From positions 1-19,085 of the forward strand of contig QHQU01000055.1 of assembly GCA_003219925.1 (NCBI GenBank): a DNA stretch of 19,085 nt. The letters are read 5' to 3'. This DNA is from Verrucomicrobiota bacterium (GTDB lineage Bacteria; Verrucomicrobiota; Verrucomicrobiia; Chthoniobacterales; UBA10450). Under the pieces are notes generated by a model, which saw only the letters and a program-made list of their open reading frames with translations, made no database searches and was not told the origin of the DNA. Positions 1 through 5,563 of the stretch are shown piece by piece. Position 1 is the first letter of the stretch. Each line of letters opens with the position of its first letter. The position numbers and the translations under genes are program-made.

Positions 1-63
1 CTCACCAAGAACATCGTTTTGGAAAAACTGGAAACCGTTAACCGAACAGTCGCATCACAATAA
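1..63 (+). CDS. C-terminal end of an unidentified protein (partial)
   Basis: An open frame runs from the window edge to a TAA at 61-63. It gives 20 residues, ending in NRTVASQ. The stop lies 2 nt before the ATG of the redoxin-like gene, a spacing typical of an operon. The fragment is too short to assign to a family, and a frame of this length could be chance. Confidence 0.35.
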   Translation, partial: LTKNIVLEKLETVNRTVASQ

Positions 64-65
64 AT

Positions 66-605
66 ATGAAAACACTTCTGCTTGCATTGAGTTCACTCGT
101 CGTCACTACTCTTTTCGCTGCCGATTCGCCGCCCGTCGGTGCGGCTGCGCCCGATTTTAGCCTGCCTGATGCTTCGGGGAAAACACACAACCTTTCCCAA
201 TACAAAGGCAAATACGTAGTGCTGGAATGGTTTAATCCCGAATGCCCGTTTGTGAAAAAGCATTACGGCAGCGGCAACATGCAGAAGTTACAGGGTGAAT
301 ATACCGGCAAGGGCGTGGTCTGGCTGACGATCGATTCCAACGCGCCTGGGTACGAGGGAAACCTGTCGCCGGAACAAGCGCAGAAAGTGATGAAGGATTG
401 GGACACGAAGCAAACCGCACTTTTGCTTGATCCCGAAGGCAAAATCATTTACGAAGGCGCGATCGACAGCAAAGCTTCGCCGAATCCAGCCGACATTCCG
501 AGTTCGACCAACTACGTGAAAGTGGCGCTCGATGAATCGATGAGCGGCAAGCTGGTTTCGAAAGCAGACACGCGCCCATACGGCTGCTCGGTTAAATATA
601 AATGA
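66..605 (+). CDS. Secreted redoxin (AhpC/TSA-thioredoxin-like) protein
   Basis: This 179-residue protein belongs to the thioredoxin-fold redoxin group and probably acts outside the cytoplasm as a thiol oxidoreductase or peroxidase-like enzyme. Residues 1-19 form a signal peptide ending in LFAA. The region after it (APDFSLPDASGK, about 28-39) is the usual start of an AhpC/TSA domain. The active-site region reads NPECPFVKKHY (57-67). It has one cysteine, C60, where thioredoxins have CxxC. A second cysteine, C174, sits in the C-terminal PYGCSVKY motif, as in related secreted redoxins of this subgroup, and could be the resolving partner. The substrate cannot be told from sequence. The start is ATG with no Shine-Dalgarno motif. 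A strong terminator-like hairpin follows the gene. Confidence 0.85.
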   Translation: MKTLLLALSSLVVTTLFAADSPPVGAAAPDFSLPDASGKTHNLSQYKGKYVVLEWFNPECPFVKKHYGSGNMQKLQGEYTGKGVVWLTIDSNAPGYEGNLSPEQAQKVMKDWDTKQTALLLDPEGKIIYEGAIDSKASPNPADIPSSTNYVKVALDESMSGKLVSKADTRPYGCSVKYK

Positions 606-925
606 GGTTGTAACGAGCGCTCAGTGGCGTGGTGCCTGTAGTAGCTTTAGCCGCGGTCGTCGACCGCGGCTTTCTTTTGTGTCGCGCCGATTGCATCAGC
701 AAGATCTGCGCTCCACACGCTTTGCCTGCCTTTGGGTGGATTTCGGACCAAACTTGAAACACTCGTTCTGTTGGCAGCGTCCTGAAGATAAAAGACCGGT
801 TTTAACAAGTTGGACAATTCGCCGCTAAGTGCATTGGCGTGAAGTTCGTTTTAGCGTATTTCGTGTGTTTGGTGGGTCGACATTAGGTTCGCGCCGTTGT
901 CTAGTTCCGAGCCACTTTTGCCAGA
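606..925. other. Intergenic region of 320 bp
   Basis: Apart from the hairpin at 650-678, I see no convincing gene here. No frame shows a recognisable protein, and I found no tRNA-like fold or clear sigma70 promoter. The right half presumably holds the promoter of the gene at 926. Confidence 0.5.
650..678 (+). terminator. Rho-independent terminator-like hairpin
   Basis: A perfect 9-bp GC-rich stem has arms 650-658 (GCCGCGGTC) and 662-670 (GACCGCGGC) and a 3-nt loop. It is followed by TTTCTTTT at 671-678. It lies 45 nt after the stop of the redoxin-like gene, where a terminator is expected. The text just upstream (gtagtagctttag) has no matching right-hand side, so the hairpin may be half of a longer dispersed palindrome. 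Confidence 0.7.
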
Positions 926-1378
926 ATGAACATTCTTTTGCAGACAAAAGAAGAGCTCGAAACGCACTTTGGAAAGAAGGCGACGATGGCGCCGAATCTT
1001 TTGGGCATGGTGGGCCAGGGCGAAGAGGCGTTTGGATTCCTCACGGGCGACATGGACGAAGGATTTGAGATCACCGTCGGTTTCTTCAACGGCAAAGCGC
1101 GTTATGTCGCCTTCAAGAAGCGGACTGGGACGCCATGGGGCGAGGGCGATCTACGAGCGGCACTCATGCAAATCGGAAAATACTCTAACTGGTCGGTCAA
1201 ACCCGCCTCGGAATTTTTCGATTATGCCGAGAAGCGGAAAAAGGGAGTGGTGGGCGAGGCTACTGGCTGGCAAACACCGAGACGCCGCTACGCTTTTGTC
1301 TATATACCGGATGTGGGAGGAGAGATTGGGATTATGCCGGACAAGACTGCCATCGATCAAAAATTCCCTTTTTCCTGA
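926..1378 (+). CDS. Conserved-looking hypothetical protein, 150 residues
   Basis: I do not recognise this protein. It has no signal peptide and no membrane segment. It mixes short charged and aromatic stretches, such as GDMDEGFEITVGFFNGKA (about 41-58) and YVAFKKRTG (60-68), and ends with a YAFVYIPDVGGEIGIM segment. This pattern suggests a small soluble alpha/beta or beta-sandwich domain, with no identifiable catalytic motif. The ATG at 926 has no Shine-Dalgarno motif, like its neighbours. It stands alone on the plus strand and converges with the short-chain dehydrogenase across about 45 bp. Competing frames over the same bases look like shadows because they lack plausible protein composition. 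Confidence 0.7.
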   Translation: MNILLQTKEELETHFGKKATMAPNLLGMVGQGEEAFGFLTGDMDEGFEITVGFFNGKARYVAFKKRTGTPWGEGDLRAALMQIGKYSNWSVKPASEFFDYAEKRKKGVVGEATGWQTPRRRYAFVYIPDVGGEIGIMPDKTAIDQKFPFS

Positions 1379-1423
1379 TGGCTTTAGGGTAACGCACGCG
1401 TCTCGCAAGAGATGCAACCAAGG

Positions 1424-2224
1424 CTAATTCCGATCGTCCTTCACGATTCCCGACGCGACTCGCAACAGCGATAACGGCAAAGCGCGAGCAATCGCCATAG
1501 CAATCTTCATGGCGATCCCGGGAATCACCAGAGGTTTGTCTCTCTCGATCGCCTCCAAACCAGCGCGTGCGACTTTCTCAACCGCAACATGCACGAGACT
1601 GTTCCGCCGCTTTCGTCGATGCTCCTGTCGATTCGCGATCTCGTCGAATTCGGTATGGACCGGACCGGGGCAAAGCGCGGTCACGGTAATCCCGCAGTCG
1701 CGTGTCTCGGCGCGGATCGCTTCGGAAAAACTGGTGACGTATGCTTTTGTGGCCGCGTAAGCCGCAATGCCGGGGAGAGGGAGAAATCCAGCGGAGGAAC
1801 TGACATTCAAAATTGCCCCTCGTTTTTGCGCGATCATCCGCGGCAGTAACGCGCGAGTCAGCACAGTTAAGGCCAGCGCGTTCACCTGCACCTGCTCATT
1901 GACATGAATCGGGTCGGCTGTGGCAAAGGAACCGTGATCGCCGACGCCGGCATTGTTGATCAGGAAATCGATTGGCTCATTCGTGAGCAAGGCAGCGAGT
2001 TGCATCGTCTGCTCTAGATTTGAAAGATCGGTCTGGCGGATATTGACAAGCAGCGCCGGATTTCTGGCAACTAATTCGGTACGCAACTGCTCGAGTCGAT
2101 CGCGCCTTCTGGCGACAAGAACGAGAAGTTTTGCACGGGAGGCTAACTGTCTGGCGAATTCGCGCCCGATGCCGGCCGATGCTCCCGTGATTACAGCGGA
2201 GCAATTATCGAGATTCATCGTCAT
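1424..2224 (-). CDS. Short-chain dehydrogenase/reductase (SDR)
   Basis: A classical NAD(P)-dependent SDR of 266 residues, acting in the cytoplasm on an unknown substrate. Counted from the ATG at 2224, it has the cofactor motif TGASAGIG (13-20), NNAG (90-93), a structural Asn (115), the catalytic Ser region SSSAG (142-146) and YAATK (156-160) with catalytic Tyr156 and Lys160. The PGPVHTEF loop that follows is typical of the family. The frame stays open upstream to a GTG at 2341, but that stretch is a dispersed repeat read in frame, so the real start is the ATG at 2224 or at 2218. The start overlaps the end of the pseudouridine synthase gene by up to 20 nt, which suggests co-transcription. The C-terminal region has a short hydrophobic segment (IAMKIAMAIARALPLSLL) that could touch the membrane. 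Confidence 0.9.
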   Translation of the reverse strand: MTMNLDNCSAVITGASAGIGREFARQLASRAKLLVLVARRRDRLEQLRTELVARNPALLVNIRQTDLSNLEQTMQLAALLTNEPIDFLINNAGVGDHGSFATADPIHVNEQVQVNALALTVLTRALLPRMIAQKRGAILNVSSSAGFLPLPGIAAYAATKAYVTSFSEAIRAETRDCGITVTALCPGPVHTEFDEIANRQEHRRKRRNSLVHVAVEKVARAGLEAIERDKPLVIPGIAMKIAMAIARALPLSLLRVASGIVKDDRN

Positions 2225-2996
2225 TCCGAGCGAAAGCCGAGGAATCCCGCCGCGCAACCTTAAAGCTACCGCGGCGGCGAGATCGCTCGGTCCGAGCCGG
2301 GCTGGCGGTTTTGCTCGAGAGGACGCCAACTTCTTGGACACTCAAGGGTCGCCATTTCCCGCGTGGAAGATCGTGCAGTCTTAGATTGCCGAGCCGAATT
2401 CGCGCTAATTTTTTCGCGTGAAATCCGAAGCACTCGAGCATGCGTCGGATCTGGCGATTGATTCCTTGTTCGAGCACGATGCGAAATCGCTTTGGCGAAA
2501 TTTGCTGCACATGCTTGGCGCGGGCGCGTTTCCCATCGAGAAGAACGCCGCGCAAAAGTCGCTGCGCCAAATCCGCCGTGGCGGCGCGATCAAGGGCGAC
2601 TTCGTATTCCTTTTCGACTTTGAACCTCGGATGCGTCAGGCGCTGTGCAAAATCGCCGTCATTCGTGAGGACCAGTAAACCTTCACTCTGAGCGTCGAGT
2701 CGACCGACGTAGGCGAGCGAAGAAAGTTTCGGCGGCAGCAAATCGTAAATCGTATCGGTCGTGTTTGGATCCCGCCGGGTGCAGACAAAGCCAGCCGGTT
2801 TGTTGAGCAAAATGTAAACAGGCGTTCGTTGATGAACGAGCCTGCCATCGACTTTGACGTAATCGGTTGGTGCGGGCTGGAAATGAAAATCGCGACACGG
2901 TTTTCCATTCACGGTTACGCGGCCGCCCGCGATCAGTTCGTCCGCGCCACGACGTGACGCCACGCCCGCGGCAGCGAGAAAGCGGTTTAAGCGCAA
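2205..2996 (-). CDS. RNA pseudouridine synthase, RsuA/RluB/RluE family, with repeat-encoded tail
   Basis: Converts a specific uridine in rRNA to pseudouridine. Residues 1-45 or so form an S4 RNA-binding domain that starts MRLNRFLAAAGVASRR. The catalytic domain follows, with GRLDAQSEGLLVLTNDG (98-114), where D101 is the catalytic aspartate, and the conserved EQGINRQIRRML (176-187). RluB-like activity on 23S rRNA is likely, but RsuA or RluE cannot be excluded. The start is TTG at 2996. No ATG is near, and the S4 domain begins exactly as family members do from this codon. The family normally ends just after the GKWRPL motif (213-218). Here a basic tail of about 39 residues follows (225-263), encoded almost wholly by a dispersed repeat. 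The stop overlaps the SDR start. Confidence 0.92.
   Translation of the reverse strand: MRLNRFLAAAGVASRRGADELIAGGRVTVNGKPCRDFHFQPAPTDYVKVDGRLVHQRTPVYILLNKPAGFVCTRRDPNTTDTIYDLLPPKLSSLAYVGRLDAQSEGLLVLTNDGDFAQRLTHPRFKVEKEYEVALDRAATADLAQRLLRGVLLDGKRARAKHVQQISPKRFRIVLEQGINRQIRRMLECFGFHAKKLARIRLGNLRLHDLPRGKWRPLSVQEVGVLSSKTASPARTERSRRRGSFKVARRDSSAFARNDDESR
2219..2327. repeat. Dispersed palindromic repeat, full copy (copy C)
   Basis: This stretch aligns end to end with the copy at 10866-10970. Shared blocks include cgtcat-ccgagc at the left end, accttaaag in the middle, and a right part of 41 nt (2282-2322 against 10925-10965) with 33 identical positions by eye. The arms are partly complementary. It covers the last 35 or so codons of the pseudouridine synthase gene and touches the start codons of the SDR gene. 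Confidence 0.8.
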
Positions 2997-3008
2997 GGAA
3001 ACGTGAAC

Positions 3009-3076
3009 CGTGAATCGAGAATCGTGAATCGAGGTTTGTCACGCCGATTCACGATGTAACGTTTTAACGATTCACG
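3009..3076. repeat. Nested inverted repeats of a 9-mer
   Basis: The 9-mer cgtgaatcg occurs at 3009-3017 and 3023-3031. Its complement cgattcacg occurs at 3045-3053 and 3068-3076. The inner pair extends to a perfect 11-bp inverted repeat (3021-3031 with 3045-3055, 13-nt loop). There is no T-run on either strand, so it does not look like an intrinsic terminator. It fills the gap between the small basic protein gene and the pseudouridine synthase gene. Confidence 0.7.
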
Positions 3077-3083
3077 CCGCCGA

Positions 3084-3239
3084 TCACACATCCGGCTTGG
3101 TTTTCGGCAGCCCAATCACCTTGCTCGTTTCCTTCCATTGCCCGCGTTTCTTGAGCAGATCGACGCGCTCAAAACGTTTCAAGACGTTGCGCTTGGCCGC
3201 GATGGTGCTGGCCCCCTTGAGACTACGATGTTGTGACAT
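3084..3239 (-). CDS. Small basic protein of the Verrucomicrobia/Chlamydiae type, 51 residues
   Basis: A short gene running from an ATG at 3239 to a TGA at 3084-3086. The protein starts MSQHRSLKG, has the conserved core AKRNVLKRFERVDLL (residues 15-29), and ends GLPKTKPDV. I recognise this as the lineage-restricted small basic protein family found in Verrucomicrobia and Chlamydiae. The strongly basic composition suggests a nucleic-acid or ribosome partner, but I know of no proven function. No Shine-Dalgarno motif precedes it. It lies on the same strand as the genes on either side, about 100 bp after the ArnT-like gene and 88 bp before the pseudouridine synthase gene. The near-invariant core and clean start and stop make it a real gene despite its size, and it is the best taxonomic marker in the window. 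Confidence 0.9.
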   Translation of the reverse strand: MSQHRSLKGASTIAAKRNVLKRFERVDLLKKRGQWKETSKVIGLPKTKPDV

Positions 3240-3336
3240 GGGTGAAGCTGAAAAGTTAAATCGCTAGACAGTTAAATCCTGAATCGTGAAAACAGGTTCG
3301 CACGGTAGCGTGTTCCACCTCTTTTTCAAACAGCCC

Positions 3337-5130
3337 CTACATCTGATTCGAGAGAATGATGTAGGTACCGAAACTCGCGACCTGGTGATAAACATGGAAG
3401 TGTTGCACCAGTAGCCCACGCCAGTAAACCACTCGGTCTTCTTCGACGATGAGAAATACCGGGCGCGCTACCCGCCATTGTTCGAGCGCGGCTTTTTCCT
3501 CGAGAAAGAGACTGCGCTGCTCGGGAGTAAGCGGCATTCGCGGATCGGGCTCCTGATTAACCATGGCGAACTTGCGCTCGAGGTAAAACCCGAGACTGCT
3601 GGCAACTTCAGGCGGGCCTTCAAACAGCACCTGACCGTTCGTGCCCAATCGGCTGTTTAAGAAGCGAGCTGCCTCCGCCAGGGAAAAAAATGGGGCAATT
3701 CGCGCGATCCCGCTGATCATGCAAAGACCGACCATGACCATTCCGAAAGCGAGGCCAACCGTTGCGATTTTTTCGCGTCCGCGGCGAAGTAGATAAACCG
3801 TGATGACTGCGCCGGTAAGGAGCCCGACTGCGGCGATGGCGAGAAGTGGGCGAAAATGCAGCCAGGTGCTTGCCGGCATATCGGCCAGTGCCTTCCACGC
3901 CGTCCACCTAAAATCTGTTTCGCCCCACTCGCTCTCGTTTTTGGGAAGAAACCGCGGAAGCGCTATGGCGATCAAACCGATCGCGATTCCGACGAGCCCA
4001 ACCGCGGCGGCGCCGAGATTACGCAGAGAATTTGGTGCGCGCTCAAAAATCATCGCGGCCCAAAGCGCAAACGCGCTGAACATGCTCAGCGCGTAGTAAT
4101 CCTGTCGCTGCCCGATAGCCAAAACCGGTGCCAGCACCACAATGGCCCAGGCCATCGGGAGAGCATCTTGGAAACTAATCTCGCGCGGCCGCATCACCCG
4201 CCGCCAGGAAAACATCGGCGCCGGCAAAATCGCCAGCGACCAGGGAAACCACCAGGCGAGATGGCTGGTGAGAAATTGCCAGCGTGGAACGTCGTCGTAC
4301 CAATTCCCGTTAGGATAGCGGCCTACCAAATGTTTAATCCACTCGTCCGCAACAATGCGATGAAACGGACCGTCAAAATGGATTTCGATCCAGAGATACC
4401 ACGGTCCGATGATGGCGAGAAAAAGTAACAGATAAGGCCACCAAAGAAGCGAGCGAAACCGCATCCGCGCCTCACGATAAAAGATCGCCAGTGCAGCAAA
4501 GGTCGCCGCCGGAAAAAGCAATCCATGTGGACCCTTGGTTAGACATGCCAGCGCGGCGCAAATCCAGAATCCGGTAAACCAGGCGCGCCGCTGATGGCGC
4601 TGCTGGAACCCGGCCAGTCCGCAATAAATCGCTCCCGCAAAAAGCGCGGCAAAGAGTGGCTCCGGCATGACGATACGACCGAAAATGAACGTGCCGGTGA
4701 GCGTAAGATAGATCAGTCCGGCAGCGAAACCGCGCCAGTAATCGGCTAGCCGTTCTCCGATGAGAAACGTGAACACTAATGTTGCGACAACCGAAAACGC
4801 AATCGGAACGCGCGTGGCCGCGGTGTTGATCCCAAAAACCTTGTAGCTGGCTACGATCAGCCAGTAAAGCAGCGGCGGTTTTTGCAAACGTGGAATGCTG
4901 TCATTCGTCGGCAACAAATACTGGTCACTCTGAATCATTTCGCGCGCGGCGGCGGCATACTGGCCTTCGGTCTCACTGTAAAGATCGCCGATTCCAATCG
5001 TCCCGAAGTGCAACAGGACGCCCAGCGCAATCAGAATAGCGAAGAGCGCGTGCCGGGTTGGCGGCGGCGGCAATGCTTGTGGTCCAAGAAACGTTTCCTC
5101 AATACTAAGCGTCCCAGTGCCCGTGACCAT
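3337..5130 (-). CDS. ArnT/PMT-like integral membrane glycosyltransferase
   Basis: A 597-residue polytopic membrane protein of the GT-C type related to ArnT and protein mannosyltransferases. These transfer a sugar from a polyprenyl-phosphate donor onto lipid A, glycan or protein on the outer face of the inner membrane. After a short cytoplasmic leader comes a first membrane helix (about 28-45). The first periplasmic loop follows, with YSETEGQYAAAAREM (51-65) and RLQKPPLLYW (81-90), the family signature in which acidic residues near 53-55 are the likely catalytic site. Many further hydrophobic helices follow, then a soluble C-terminal domain from about residue 480. The ATG lies one base after the thioesterase stop, so the two genes are almost certainly co-transcribed. 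The acceptor is unknown. The lipid A acyltransferase at the head of the operon favours an envelope glycolipid. Confidence 0.88.
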   Translation of the reverse strand: MVTGTGTLSIEETFLGPQALPPPPTRHALFAILIALGVLLHFGTIGIGDLYSETEGQYAAAAREMIQSDQYLLPTNDSIPRLQKPPLLYWLIVASYKVFGINTAATRVPIAFSVVATLVFTFLIGERLADYWRGFAAGLIYLTLTGTFIFGRIVMPEPLFAALFAGAIYCGLAGFQQRHQRRAWFTGFWICAALACLTKGPHGLLFPAATFAALAIFYREARMRFRSLLWWPYLLLFLAIIGPWYLWIEIHFDGPFHRIVADEWIKHLVGRYPNGNWYDDVPRWQFLTSHLAWWFPWSLAILPAPMFSWRRVMRPREISFQDALPMAWAIVVLAPVLAIGQRQDYYALSMFSAFALWAAMIFERAPNSLRNLGAAAVGLVGIAIGLIAIALPRFLPKNESEWGETDFRWTAWKALADMPASTWLHFRPLLAIAAVGLLTGAVITVYLLRRGREKIATVGLAFGMVMVGLCMISGIARIAPFFSLAEAARFLNSRLGTNGQVLFEGPPEVASSLGFYLERKFAMVNQEPDPRMPLTPEQRSLFLEEKAALEQWRVARPVFLIVEEDRVVYWRGLLVQHFHVYHQVASFGTYIILSNQM

Positions 5131-5131
5131 T

Positions 5132-5563
5132 TTACTGAGCGTCCACCACCGCTGCGCGATATCGGTCCCAACTATCGGGCAAGCGCAGCAATTTTGCCGA
5201 CGGCATTTGGATCAACGCCAGCGTCTGGCGGCATTCGGCAATTAGGGCATCGTCCGTGTCCCGTACAATCCGAAAAGCGCACCAAAATCGCACGCGTTCG
5301 AGGTGATCGAGCCAGCCTTCAATCGTCAGGCGCTCGCCAAGTTTTGCGGCTCGGCGGTAGTCGATCTCTGTCCGGACGACGACGGGATATTTTTGCGTTG
5401 CGGCCATGTCCGATAAGGCGAGCCCGAGCTGCTCAGCCAGGAGCGTACGGGCGATCTCAATGAAGCGCAGATAAGCTAAGTTGTGGACGACACCACCGCA
5501 GTCGGTATCGAAAAACATCACCTGCACTTCGGTGCGAATGCGGGGCGCGTCGGTTACGGTCAT
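5132..5563 (-). CDS. Hotdog-fold acyl-CoA thioesterase, YbgC/4HBT type
   Basis: A 143-residue hotdog-fold enzyme that hydrolyses acyl-CoA or acyl-ACP thioesters in the cytoplasm. The family motif FFDTDCGGVVHNLAYLRF (17-34) is complete, including the acidic pair D19/D21 that holds the catalytic aspartate and the VVH-x3-Y segment. The length is normal for YbgC-like proteins. The ATG at 5561-5563 overlaps the TGA of the upstream acyltransferase-heptosyltransferase gene as ATGA, and its own stop is 1 nt before the next gene. This points to translational coupling in one operon. The context suggests a role in acyl supply or turnover for the envelope, but the substrate cannot be read from sequence. 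Confidence 0.88.
   Translation of the reverse strand: MTVTDAPRIRTEVQVMFFDTDCGGVVHNLAYLRFIEIARTLLAEQLGLALSDMAATQKYPVVVRTEIDYRRAAKLGERLTIEGWLDHLERVRFWCAFRIVRDTDDALIAECRQTLALIQMPSAKLLRLPDSWDRYRAAVVDAQ

Noticed and set aside
2219..2327. CRISPR array or insertion sequence as the explanation for the repeats
   Set aside because: The copies are far apart, in both orientations, with no regular spacers, no transposase gene and no cas genes; a small non-autonomous palindromic repeat fits better.
2225..2341. N-terminal extension of the SDR to a GTG at 2341
   Set aside because: The extra 39 residues are dispersed-repeat sequence read in frame; the SDR fold begins directly after the ATG at 2224 or 2218.
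4882..5463. Plus-strand frame of about 193 codons across the ArnT-like and thioesterase genes
   Set aside because: It crosses two well-supported minus-strand genes and has a low-complexity, Arg-rich translation.
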